Shown here one piece after another: positions 11,101 through 18,616 of a stretch of 64,000 nt of DNA; the stretch's first letter is position 1; each line of letters opens with the position of its first letter. Location of the stretch: NCBI GenBank assembly GCA_019634635.1, contig JAHCBB010000021.1:22484-86483 (forward strand), written 5' to 3'. Made by a program: the position numbers and the translations under genes. The stretch comes from Verrucomicrobiia bacterium (GTDB lineage: Bacteria > Verrucomicrobiota > Verrucomicrobiia > Limisphaerales > UBA9464). Under the pieces are notes generated by a model, which was not told the DNA's origin, made no database searches, and saw only the letters and a list, made by a program, of their open reading frames with translations.

Positions 11101-11806
11101 CCGGACCAACCGGGTGCATTTCGTGCTGGAGGGAGGCCAGGTGGGGGCGGGGCGAGTGTTGCGACTGGACCTGGAGTGGGTGAACGGGGGATGGATGCTC
11201 AACGGCATCAAGCAGCCCGGATTCGGAGAGCACGAGATGGTGGTGCGCTTCCGCAATGGTGCAGGCGTGGGGACGGTGTTGTGGTCCTCGCGGGTGGCGC
11301 AGGGGACGCCGTTGGCGTTGGAATGGACGACGGAGTCGGTGCAGGCGACACCGGGCGCCAACAGCGTCGAGATCGTGCGCACGGGTCCCGCCGGGGCCGG
11401 CGTCTCGTATTGGATCCAGTACGACCACTTGCGCATTGAGGCGATCGCAGCCGCGACGGGAAGCGGGGTGACCGCTGCCAGGGATCCTCGTGGAGGCGAT
11501 GGTGACCCGGGCGGGATCGTGCCCCTGACCGGGCAGCGGTGCGGGTGGATCCATGAGGGGGGGGAAACCTACCTGACACTGGAATTCCTTCACCCGGAAC
11601 CCGACGGCCCGCGGGTTCGATACGCGTTGGAATCGTCCGAGGACTTTCTCCGATGGACGGAATGCGAGGCGATCGTGGTCGCCTCGGAGACTCTCGACGG
11701 GATGCGTTTCGTCGTCCTTCGAGATCCCATGCCGCTCTCTTCTGCGGACCGCCGATTCCTGCGAGTTCGCGCCGCGTTATCCCCTCAACGCGGTGCGGCG
11801 TACTGA
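5171..11806 (+). CDS. Giant secreted glycine-rich beta-helix protein with LamG domain
   Basis: The 2211-residue protein starts with a Sec signal peptide (residues 1-30, ending near GALAA). Residues about 60-970 are a right-handed beta-helix region in which strands of the type LxxVRFVxN alternate with Gly-Gly-x-Gly runs, much like PE_PGRS proteins. A hydrophobic Gly/Ala/Val block at about 1058-1135 could span a membrane. An Ig/cadherin-like stretch (about 1355-1456, NRPPTAEPLYF then DPDDDDLHF) and a LamG jelly roll (about 1486-1640, TVEFWMAM then WHHVAAVYDG) follow. The C-terminus has a bilobed beta-rich part and ends LRVRAALSPQ. It is probably a surface adhesin or polysaccharide-binding protein. 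Confidence 0.85.
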   Translation: MTTSLSPRRCLLPLFALLLIPGPAPGALAASTVSLSAISTRDTLGESAPGQPGVFPPLVYSLRAAIHEANGVAAGAVVTVHLLADRTYLIERSTVHEDSNTEQAAHAALDPYHGDFDITRSLTIEGNNATIDAQQMGRIFQIVGPIQVRLRNLTLRNGGGAVPLGGGGALWVDGGAAVTLENVRFVDNTITAAYGTGLVDLRGGAVYLWDGSLDILGGRFENNGVQGSPGRAVTGGAIYQAKGTLTIDGTEFVRCWAWQQQTVAGEAARGGAIRTEAGTLTIRNALFEANAAYSARGFDSSSAAAGDGHSSEGGALFIGPEVTGLTIADTRFVHNTAKSGRGGQGAGSGGVSGKTAGAARGGALFIAPGASSLTTTIERSQFVENHAFAGDGGQGAYFGNGGNGGWAEGGAIFVRRGLLDLEDTSFRGNAAVGGDGGQGGVGHGGNGGPARGGAIYSSHETTRVRIRGIMAIHQEGQAETFLTTALLEGNHALGGSGRPGNINEVDGSSGRGGVGEGGALAIFAPRLDLVRVTGRYNSAQGGKGADGLGFIQDQNWGGPGCSNGAGRGGFAAVWSDLTQVRESILIQNRAAGGRIVAKVRLLVPPENQGEYWATTEEEVVPFVAGVGRALSGSGAGGSGGDGGEAVGGAIVVHQGRLEVAESVLSVNEVLGGNGGPGGAGLAGETGQRPGGRGGNGGGAHGGAIRIAHAASTFHITDSILRGNLVVAGRGGTGGRAGDTTGGRGDAGDGGGGGSGGDGGTATGGAISSLAVTATPASDARLERVLASENKVVAGDGWFGGSGGLGAGRQGGPGGWGGFGGTGGHGGTGGSARGGAIEMASLWLINSTLDQNVVSGGWGGAGGHGSSGRWVGGQGGFGGPTGDAAGGGINIAAPAPMLSKVVILRSTIANNRVFSGFGGLGGGGGIGNLGGGNGGNGGNSRPAQGGGVNNGFGVTLLEVTDSTIARNLINSGSGGSLGLRGVRASDFSYATVPTRYQAAAQPGRPILHGAASVLEDPTTGHPVGHPVGPEYSAPDIPWTTGDADYHVYGNADLPDWLETASNVIGGAGIVTGVGAGLAAAGASVLIANLAVAVEIGVSSTAIVGLGTGGVTFISVFGGFSMVTVGVVVGTKVLAAGISTGDWEAAVRFALGDPGNVVRNNISILLTGAGPLDDGLDPNDPTLVFESYHGNPGASYPAEGMGINGGGSLQGTLISNNTARQRSRPATEKEVVVDVFYRHRVMEYTETESDVSFQVDVVGTYQSHGGNFLGSVNLFPALGTVFPPHGTDRYGSIGSRLDARVAAAVADHGGGMLTLKLLPGSPARGALQHTGASGISQNGYPWTTDSHRDIGAWGGPPNRPPTAEPLYFRLSPGQPLTFLGRDVLGAARDPDDDDLHFTELKVTQGDGTWANFSVDPGGPVHTTYHFTPSSSITGLRDIIHYRVSDGEFESGLGAVTLQIVPAADADRCPERDADRLMVISSETTTAHAARRVELPDPARADHSFTGPFTVEFWMAMTRPGGWANEHEALVTKGDSAWRVARGGATSKLSFDVTGLEPLVLRSTRDVVGGWHHVAAVYDGHQKRLYIDGELDAWTEVTGTPAVNHEPVWLGANSQRPGRDFRGFMDEVRVWNHARSGADIRDNMVRTLTGHEPGLLTYYRFDEPAGDAVLNRGLAGIAQPGTAIRLNPDTAPDRYPSSISRAASPVLWEFGTAVLGRHVFFNDSPLDGNDPGPSAADDDAVSSDVQPLLPGNDVVSANTSSYSRGINGVMVDIARLRAPGEISASDFTFVTRLDGNPNDWSPAPPPRHVHVRSGAGPCDSSRITLIWDDHHSGTAHAAVANGWLRIRVLANERTGLLMDDVFTIGSHLEGTADPGDPGDSGGGGDVRTVWQLGVDDDPAVLPYRPTAEFSQENGRNDASPGRVSRWPGDPQYVTGSNPEADDDYYFAGRYPAGFNGLAAELVVPNDEPWWAWERAHTIGDRTNRVHFVLEGGQVGAGRVLRLDLEWVNGGWMLNGIKQPGFGEHEMVVRFRNGAGVGTVLWSSRVAQGTPLALEWTTESVQATPGANSVEIVRTGPAGAGVSYWIQYDHLRIEAIAAATGSGVTAARDPRGGDGDPGGIVPLTGQRCGWIHEGGETYLTLEFLHPEPDGPRVRYALESSEDFLRWTECEAIVVASETLDGMRFVVLRDPMPLSSADRRFLRVRAALSPQRGAAY

Positions 11807-12023
11807 ACGCGGCGACCCGCCGCCCGGTCCGGCTTGGGGTTGCTGCTTGGCAGTGTCGGATCCCGCCCCTCACGATTGCCGCATGGCGATTCTGCGTGGC
11901 CCCGATCCGGATGCGGAGCCCGTCGTCGGACGGCTTGCCGCCGGCCGGCGGTTCGCGGTCATCGCGGCGTCTGGCGGGTTCGGGCCCCTGGATTCGGACG
12001 GGCTGCAGGGTCCCGGTTTCGCC

Positions 12024-15000
12024 GTGGCATACCGGGGTGGTCGTCGGCAACTCGAGCGGGGTCTCCGACCGTGGAGGCGGTTGTGGTCCGGCGTTCTATC
12101 TGTCCTTTCCGTCGGGGCAACGCTTCACGGAGACCCGGACACGTTCGAGCGATACGTGCGACCGTTGCTCGTGGCGCATTGCGTCGAGTGCCACGGAGCC
12201 GGAAAGCAGGAGGCGGGGCTGCGGCTCGATTCCCGTGCGGCCTTGCTGCACGGGGGGGACCGCGGGCCGGCCATCGTTCCCGGCGACCCGGACGGAAGCC
12301 TCCTGCTGGCGGCCCTGCTGCATCAGGAACCGGCCCCCCGAATGCCGCGCCGGCAGCCGGCGCTCCCGGTGGCCGACGTGGCACGGGTCCGGCAGTGGAT
12401 CGCAGCCGGGGCGCCTTGGCCCGCGGATGAAACGCCGGCCGCGGCTGGATTCCAGCTGGCCGAACGCATCGAGCGCCTCCCGTGGATCTGGCAGGTCCCG
12501 CAGCGAGCGCCGATCCCTGCGGTCTCCGGAATGGACGCCGGTTCTCCGGTGGACGCGTTCCTGGGACAACGGCTGGACGAGGCCGGAATCACCCCGGCAC
12601 CCCCGGCGGACGACCGGACCTGGCTGCGCCGGGTGTCCTTCGTTCTGACCGGGCTGCCCCCCACTCCCGACGAACTCAACGCCTTCCTCGCGGGGGCCCG
12701 GCCCGGTGACCGGGGTCGGGTGGTGGACCGGTTGCTCGCCTCGCCCGGGTTTGGCGAGCGTTGGGCGCGGCACTGGATGGATGTCGTCCGCTACGCCGAG
12801 TCGCGCGGTCACGAGGATGATTTCGTCATCGCCAACGCGTGGCGCTACCGCGACTACCTGATCCGCGCCTTCAACGGTGACGTGCCCTATGACCGTTTTG
12901 TTGCCGAGCATGTGGCGGGTGATCTCCTTCCGCCGCGGCGGAATGCGGTCACCGGTGGCAACGAGTCCGTGTTGGGCACGGGCTGGGCTTTCCTTGGGGA
13001 GGAGATCCACAACCCGGTGGACCTCCGCCAGGACGAATGCGACCGCGTGGACAACAAGGTGGACGTGCTCTCGAAGGCGTTTCTTGGCCTGACCGTGGCC
13101 TGCGCGCGCTGTCATGACCACAAATTCGACGCCCTGACCCAGCGCGATTACTACGCTCTGAGCGGCTTTGTGCTCAGTTCGCCGTTCCGTCAGGTGCGCT
13201 ACGAGACGATGGAGGCGCACGCCCTGGCGGCGGGGGAGCTCGCGGCACTGCGGCAGCGGCATCTGCGGGCCCTTGCCAATGCGTGGGCCACCCGGGCGCG
13301 TCCCCCGGTGAACGACAGTGCGGCAGACCTCCTCGCTGCCGAACGTCTGCTGCGCCGCGAGGGGACCGGGTCATTGGATGCGCCCGTCGGACCCGCGACG
13401 AACCGTCCCGAATTTTGGGCGGAACACCTGAGGCTCGCCTCCACGAACCCATCGCATGTGTTGCATCGCGTCGCGCGGGTGGCTCTCGGGATGGATGAGG
13501 GGTTGCCGCGCGTGGCCGCGGCGGGCCCGGAGGAGATCCGCCTGCCATCCGGCGCCCGGGTGATCGCCGACTTCACGCGGCGCGGTGCGACGCCGTGGTC
13601 CACGGACGGTCCCACGTTTGGCACCGCTCCCTTGCCCGCGGGAACCCTGGTGCCGGGAACTGGCGAAACCCGGCTGGCCCGGGTGATGCCTTATGGTGCG
13701 GCCAGCCGGGACCCTTTCTGGAATCCGCTCGCGCTGACGCCGGGGACGGAGATGGACTCGGGCATCCTCGGTGCGGCGGCGCGTGCCGGGCGGACGCTGC
13801 TGACCCCCAAGGTGACGCTGGATTCGGGCCGGCTGCATTACCTGATGCGGGGGCAGGCGCAGGTGTATGCCGGGGTGGACTCACACATCATGTTTGTGGG
13901 CGGACTGCACGCAGCCATGAGCGCCGGATTCGACACCGGGGACGCGGTGCAGTGGGTGACGCAGGACTTGAGCGGCTACTCCGGTCACCGGGCCCACCTG
14001 GAATTCTCCCCGGTGGGCGAGGCCCCACTGGATCTGCTGATGGTGGTGGAGTCTCCAGAGGTTCCGAACTGGCAGCCGTGTCCACCCTGGTGGCCCACCT
14101 TCGAGGTTGGTTCCTTCGCCGATCTCGCGGGCACGCTGCGGGAAGACCTGTTGCGTGTGGTGGACGCCATTGCTGCCGGCCGCAATCCGGTGGAGCCTCG
14201 ACTGGCGCCGCTGGCGGATTGGTGGGTGAAGCATGCAATGGAGCCCGGCGACGGGCCCGCGGCCATTCCTCAGCCCGTCACGGACTACCTTCGGGAGCTT
14301 CAGACGCTGGCCACAGGCATCCGGTGGGATTCGCCCACCGCCGTTTCGTGGGCCGACGGCACAGGTGTGGACGAGTCGGTGCTCCTGCGCGGCAAACCGT
14401 CGAGGCCGGGTGGGACGGCACCGCGCGGCCTCCCCGAGGCGTTCGGGCGGCCGCGCATCCAGCCGGCGGATTCCAGCGGACGTTTGGAGCTGGCCCGCCA
14501 AATGACGGAGCCATCCAACCCGCTGTTGGCCCGCGTATTTGTAAACCGCGTCTGGCAGCACGTCTTTGGTCGCGGGCTTGTGGCGACCCCGGACAACTTC
14601 GGCTTCCTCGGCGAACGCCCGACGCATCCCGAACTTCTGGATCACCTGGCGTGGCAGTTCGTCCATGAGGATGACTGGTCGCTGAAGCGGTTGCTCCGCC
14701 GCCTGGTCCTCAGCGAAGCCTTTGCCCGGAGCAGCCGTGTCGGCGATGCCCGGGCCCTGGAGCGGGATCCATCGAACCGCCTTTGGCATCATATGCCCGT
14801 GCGGCGACTCGAGGGCGAGGCCATCCGGGATGCGCTGCTGGCAGTCTCCGGCCGTCTGGATCGGAAACCGTTTGGGACGCCCGTGCCGGTGCACCTGACC
14901 GAATTCATCGTGGGGCGGGGCCGTCCGTCCGTCAGCGGACCGCTGGACGGGGAGGGGAGACGGAGCGTGTACCTCGCGGTGCGGCGAAATTTCCTGCCCA

Positions 15001-15353
15001 CGATGATGCTGGCATTTGACCTGCCGACTCCCTTCACCACCGTGGGACGGCGCAACGTCACCAATGTGCCCGGCCAGTCGCTCGTGATGATGAACGACCC
15101 GTTCGTGCAGGAGCAGGCGGCCTGTTGGGTCGCGCGTCTGCTTCAGGAGCATGCGGGTGCGTCGGTGGAGACCCGTGTGCATTGGCTGTTCGAGGGCGCG
15201 TTTGCCCGTCCGCCGACCGGGGATGAGCTGGTGATGACCCGGGAGTCCCTGGCCGAACTGGCTGCGCTCCACGCGGGGGAACCGGAACCGGTCGTTTGGA
15301 CGGCCCTCGGCCACGCGTTGCTGAATGCCAACGAATTCATCTACCTGAAATGA
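12024..15353 (+). CDS. PSCyt1/DUF1549/DUF1553 (PSD1) cytochrome protein
   Basis: This is the multi-domain protein typical of PVC bacteria: an N-terminal cytochrome-like PSCyt1 domain with the haem site HCVECHG, then DUF1549 (around ERWARHWMDVVRYAESRG) and a C-terminal DUF1553 (around NPLLARVFVNRVWQHVFGRG). It is exported and thought to act with the DUF1501 partner in breakdown of complex, often sulfated, polysaccharides, though the chemistry is not known. The open frame reaches back to ATG 11793 inside the preceding gene. I chose GTG 12024 because it gives a basic n-region and the hydrophobic signal LWSGVLSVLSVGATL; TTG 12081 is also possible. Its stop overlaps the next start (ATGA, 15350-15353). 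Confidence 0.85.
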   Translation: MAYRGGRRQLERGLRPWRRLWSGVLSVLSVGATLHGDPDTFERYVRPLLVAHCVECHGAGKQEAGLRLDSRAALLHGGDRGPAIVPGDPDGSLLLAALLHQEPAPRMPRRQPALPVADVARVRQWIAAGAPWPADETPAAAGFQLAERIERLPWIWQVPQRAPIPAVSGMDAGSPVDAFLGQRLDEAGITPAPPADDRTWLRRVSFVLTGLPPTPDELNAFLAGARPGDRGRVVDRLLASPGFGERWARHWMDVVRYAESRGHEDDFVIANAWRYRDYLIRAFNGDVPYDRFVAEHVAGDLLPPRRNAVTGGNESVLGTGWAFLGEEIHNPVDLRQDECDRVDNKVDVLSKAFLGLTVACARCHDHKFDALTQRDYYALSGFVLSSPFRQVRYETMEAHALAAGELAALRQRHLRALANAWATRARPPVNDSAADLLAAERLLRREGTGSLDAPVGPATNRPEFWAEHLRLASTNPSHVLHRVARVALGMDEGLPRVAAAGPEEIRLPSGARVIADFTRRGATPWSTDGPTFGTAPLPAGTLVPGTGETRLARVMPYGAASRDPFWNPLALTPGTEMDSGILGAAARAGRTLLTPKVTLDSGRLHYLMRGQAQVYAGVDSHIMFVGGLHAAMSAGFDTGDAVQWVTQDLSGYSGHRAHLEFSPVGEAPLDLLMVVESPEVPNWQPCPPWWPTFEVGSFADLAGTLREDLLRVVDAIAAGRNPVEPRLAPLADWWVKHAMEPGDGPAAIPQPVTDYLRELQTLATGIRWDSPTAVSWADGTGVDESVLLRGKPSRPGGTAPRGLPEAFGRPRIQPADSSGRLELARQMTEPSNPLLARVFVNRVWQHVFGRGLVATPDNFGFLGERPTHPELLDHLAWQFVHEDDWSLKRLLRRLVLSEAFARSSRVGDARALERDPSNRLWHHMPVRRLEGEAIRDALLAVSGRLDRKPFGTPVPVHLTEFIVGRGRPSVSGPLDGEGRRSVYLAVRRNFLPTMMLAFDLPTPFTTVGRRNVTNVPGQSLVMMNDPFVQEQAACWVARLLQEHAGASVETRVHWLFEGAFARPPTGDELVMTRESLAELAALHAGEPEPVVWTALGHALLNANEFIYLK

Positions 15354-16771
15354 AGCATCCAGCGCCCCGATGGTCGCGTCGCGACCTGCTCCGGCAGGCG
15401 GCGAACGGATTTGGTGCCGTGGCCCTGTCGGCGTTGTTCGGTGGCGGGTCCCGCGCCGCGGCGGGTGCCGGCGAAGGGCCGCGACCGCCTCATGTCGTGC
15501 CGAGGGCGCGCCAGGTGATCTTCCTGTTCATGGAGGGGGCCGTGTCGCAGGTGGACAGCTTTGACCACAAGCCGCTGCTGGCCAGACACCATGGTGAGAA
15601 TCCGCGCCAGGCCATCGGCAGGCTCGAGAAGACGCAGTTCGAGCAGATCGGCACGGTCCTGCAGTCGCCGTGGTCCTTCGCACGGCATGGCGGGAGCGGG
15701 CTGTGGATCAGCGAGCTCTTTCCCCACATCGCCCGGTGTGCCGATGACCTGTGCGTGATCCGCTCCATGACCTCGGCGTTTCCCGAGCACACGAGTGCCA
15801 ACTATTTTCTGCACAGTGGACTTGGCCTGCAGGGGCGTCCAAGCATGGGGGCCTGGATCGCCTACGGACTCGGGAGTTTCAATGAGAACCTTCCGGGGTT
15901 TGTCGTGCTCAATGGCGGGCAGATTCCCTCCGGTGGTCTCGACTGCTTCGGCAGCGGATTCCTTCCCGCAAGTCACCAGGGGTCGTTGCTCAACGCGAAC
16001 GGGACCCCGCTGGCCAACATTGTACCCGGCGAGGCGACGCCGGCGCGGCAGCTCGCCAAGCGGCGCCTGGCGGACCGGTTGAACCGGCTCGCGCTGGTCG
16101 AATCCGGCGGCGGTGACGCCCTGGAAAGTGCCATTGCCAACGCCGAGCTGGCGGCGCGCATGCAGGTGGCGATTCCGGAACTGCTGGAGCTTCGCGGGGA
16201 AACGGCCGCCACGCAGCGGCTCTACGGCATGGAGGCCGGAGATCCCCACACGCGCACCTACGCACGGCAGTGCCTGATCGCGCGGCGCATGGTGGAGCGG
16301 GGGGTCCGCTTCATCGAACTGACCATTCCGATGGTGGACGGCTTCGCTCGATGGGATGCCCACGGCGGGCTGGTGAAAAATCATGGGGACAATGCCCGGG
16401 CCGTGGACCAGCCGATCGCCGGACTGCTGGCCGATCTGAAGTCCCGGGGCCTGCTGGAGTCCACGCTGGTGGTGTTCGCCAGCGAGTTTGGGCGGACGCC
16501 GTTCGCCCAGGGTTCCGACGGGCGCGATCACAACGAGCACGGATTCAGCATCTGGCTGGCCGGCGGGGGAATCCGGCCCGGCATGGCCTACGGTGCCACC
16601 GATGATTGGGGCTACCGCGCGGTGGAGAACCCGCTCGAGATTCACGACCTGCACGCGACCATGCTGCACCTGCTGGGAGTGGACCACACCGCGCTGACCC
16701 ATCGGTTTGGCGGCCGCGACATCCGGCTGACGGACGTGCACGGTCGCGTGGTTTGGGATCTGCTGGCGTAG
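15350..16771 (+). CDS. DUF1501 sulfatase-like protein with Tat signal
   Basis: The 473-residue protein starts at an ATG that overlaps the stop of the PSD1 gene by four bases, so the pair is translationally coupled. The N-terminus RWSRRDLLRQAANGFGAVAL is a twin-arginine signal, indicating export of a folded protein. The rest is a DUF1501 domain, related to the alkaline-phosphatase/sulfatase superfamily (FLFMEGAVSQVDSFDHKP near the start, VVFASEFGRTPFAQG and DHNEHGFSIW near the end). PSD1-DUF1501 pairs are a hallmark of PVC genomes and are linked to glycan use. A longer in-frame start at 15296 lies within the preceding gene and is unlikely. Confidence 0.9.
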   Translation: MKHPAPRWSRRDLLRQAANGFGAVALSALFGGGSRAAAGAGEGPRPPHVVPRARQVIFLFMEGAVSQVDSFDHKPLLARHHGENPRQAIGRLEKTQFEQIGTVLQSPWSFARHGGSGLWISELFPHIARCADDLCVIRSMTSAFPEHTSANYFLHSGLGLQGRPSMGAWIAYGLGSFNENLPGFVVLNGGQIPSGGLDCFGSGFLPASHQGSLLNANGTPLANIVPGEATPARQLAKRRLADRLNRLALVESGGGDALESAIANAELAARMQVAIPELLELRGETAATQRLYGMEAGDPHTRTYARQCLIARRMVERGVRFIELTIPMVDGFARWDAHGGLVKNHGDNARAVDQPIAGLLADLKSRGLLESTLVVFASEFGRTPFAQGSDGRDHNEHGFSIWLAGGGIRPGMAYGATDDWGYRAVENPLEIHDLHATMLHLLGVDHTALTHRFGGRDIRLTDVHGRVVWDLLA

Positions 16772-16884
16772 GGGATCACGACGAATCCCCGGCCAGGGGA
16801 TGGAAATCAATCCGGGCCCACGGAGAGCCCCGGGGGGGCCGGCGCTTGCAGATAGGATTGCGTTGCTGGAGGACTTCACGGAGG

Positions 16885-18615
16885 GTGTCGCCCGCCGAAT
16901 TGAAGTCACGATCCCACCTCCCCTGGTTGCTGTTCGCGCTGCTGGCGGTGACGGTGACGGTGCTGTTTCGACCTGGCGGCCTGCCGCTCATCAATCCCGA
17001 CGAAGGCCGGAATGCGGAGGTGGCCCGGGAGATGAAGGAGTCCGGATCCTGGCTGGTGCCCACCTACAACGGTCTGCCCTACCTCGACAAGCCGGCGTTC
17101 TATTTCAAGACCGTCGCCCTTTCCCTTGCCGTCTTTGGCGACAATGAGCTGGGAGCGCGGATTCCATCCGCACTGTTCGCCCTTGGCGTGCTGGGGTTGA
17201 CCGGCTGGATCACGCGACGCGATGTCGGCGCCCGGCCGGCGGCCCTCGCCGTGTTGGTGGTCACCACCCTGCCGCTGTTTCTGAGCCAGGCGCGCATTGT
17301 GATCTTCGACATGGCCCTGGCCTTTTTCGTCTGCCTTTCCATCCTCGCGGGGTTCGTTGCCGAGTCCCCCGGAAACGCCCGGAGGCGGACGTGGTACCTT
17401 GTCGGGGCCGCTGCCGCCGGATGCGCCACACTGGTCAAGGGCCCCGTGGGCTTCGTGCTGCCCCTCCTGGTTCTGGCTTCCTACCACGTGTTGGAACGTC
17501 GCTGGGATGCGCTCCGTCGGCTGCTGCACCCGCTGCACGTTCTGGTGGTGATCCTCGTCGTGCTTCCGTGGTTTCTTGGCGTGTCGCGGGAGCATCCGGA
17601 TTTTCCGGCGTACGGGCTGGTGGAGGAATCGTTCAAGCGGTTCACCACCCGCCAGTTTCGCCGGACGGCTCCGCCCTATTACTACCTCGTGGTCCTGCCG
17701 GTGACCTTTCTTCCCTGGAGCCTGCTCATTCCCGGGGCCGCACTTCCGGCGCTCCGCCAGTGGCGGTCCCTTCCGGCAATCAGCCGACTCTCCATCGTCT
17801 GGAGCCTGTCGGTGGTGACGTTCTTCTCCCTGTCTCAGTCCAAGCTGCCCGGGTACATCCTGAGTGTCACGGTCCCATTCGGCATCCTCGTGTCCCAGTT
17901 GATTGAACGGGCCATGCGGCACCCGGCCGGTCGCAGCGCGCGACTCCTGCGCGGTGCGGCGATGGCCCTCGCGATCACCGCACTGCTCCTGGCCGTGGCG
18001 CTGGTGATTGTCGCACCGCAGACGGGACTGCTCGCGCGGCCCCTGGTGATCCCGCGTGTGGATCTCAACCGGTTCCTTCCCCATCTCACCGCAGTGCTGG
18101 TGATGCTGCTGTGCGTGGGATGCGCCAATGCGGCCAGCGTCTGGCGTCGCACCGTCGGCGGTGCGGTCATCAGCATCGCCGCCCTGCCCCTGCTCCTCAT
18201 TGTCCTCGGCCGGGGTGTGTTTCGCGAGGTGTTCGAATCGCGCTCCGCCGTCCGGATGGCCGCGCAAATTCGGCAGCTTCCGGAGGGCACGGAACTGGTC
18301 TTCCTCCGCTGCTTTCCCGCGGGATTGCCCTTCTACCTCCGCCGCACCGGGACCCTGGTCACCACGGACGGCAGCGAGTTGACCAGCAACTACATCGAGT
18401 ACGCGCTGAAGCGGACGACCGACTGGCCGTCGCCGGTGGTTCGACTGGACGATTTCGAGGAGTGGCTCGCGGCCCGCAAGGCTCCAGTCTATTTGATGGT
18501 TCAGGACAACGAACGCGACCGCTTCCTGGCCCTGGCCGACGCGCGCGCGATTCCTGTGGACGAATACCCGCGCCGCTTCCGGGGCATGCTGCTGCCACCA
18601 CGGCGAGGCTTCTGA
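16885..18615 (+). CDS. Glycosyltransferase family 39-like (ArnT/PMT type) membrane protein
   Basis: This is a polytopic inner-membrane glycosyltransferase that uses a polyprenyl-phosphate sugar donor. The first periplasmic loop holds the conserved D39-E40 in INPDEGRNAEVAREM, followed by DKPAFYF, the signature of ArnT and related enzymes. About ten to twelve hydrophobic segments follow and a soluble tail of about 130 residues ends the protein. The start is uncertain: GTG 16885 follows a GGAGG at 16868-16872, while TTG 16900 is the other candidate. The asparagine synthase gene starts one base after the stop, suggesting the two act on the same surface glycan or lipid. Confidence 0.82.
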   Translation: MSPAELKSRSHLPWLLFALLAVTVTVLFRPGGLPLINPDEGRNAEVAREMKESGSWLVPTYNGLPYLDKPAFYFKTVALSLAVFGDNELGARIPSALFALGVLGLTGWITRRDVGARPAALAVLVVTTLPLFLSQARIVIFDMALAFFVCLSILAGFVAESPGNARRRTWYLVGAAAAGCATLVKGPVGFVLPLLVLASYHVLERRWDALRRLLHPLHVLVVILVVLPWFLGVSREHPDFPAYGLVEESFKRFTTRQFRRTAPPYYYLVVLPVTFLPWSLLIPGAALPALRQWRSLPAISRLSIVWSLSVVTFFSLSQSKLPGYILSVTVPFGILVSQLIERAMRHPAGRSARLLRGAAMALAITALLLAVALVIVAPQTGLLARPLVIPRVDLNRFLPHLTAVLVMLLCVGCANAASVWRRTVGGAVISIAALPLLLIVLGRGVFREVFESRSAVRMAAQIRQLPEGTELVFLRCFPAGLPFYLRRTGTLVTTDGSELTSNYIEYALKRTTDWPSPVVRLDDFEEWLAARKAPVYLMVQDNERDRFLALADARAIPVDEYPRRFRGMLLPPRRGF

Positions 18616-18616
18616 C

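Noticed and set aside
13881..15314. A 477-codon reverse frame opposite the PSD1 gene
   Set aside because: Antisense shadow of a well-conserved gene; no domain and very high Arg/Gly/His content.
15341..16909. A 522-codon reverse frame opposite the DUF1501 gene
   Set aside because: Shadow frame; the forward strand has the Tat signal and the DUF1501 motifs.
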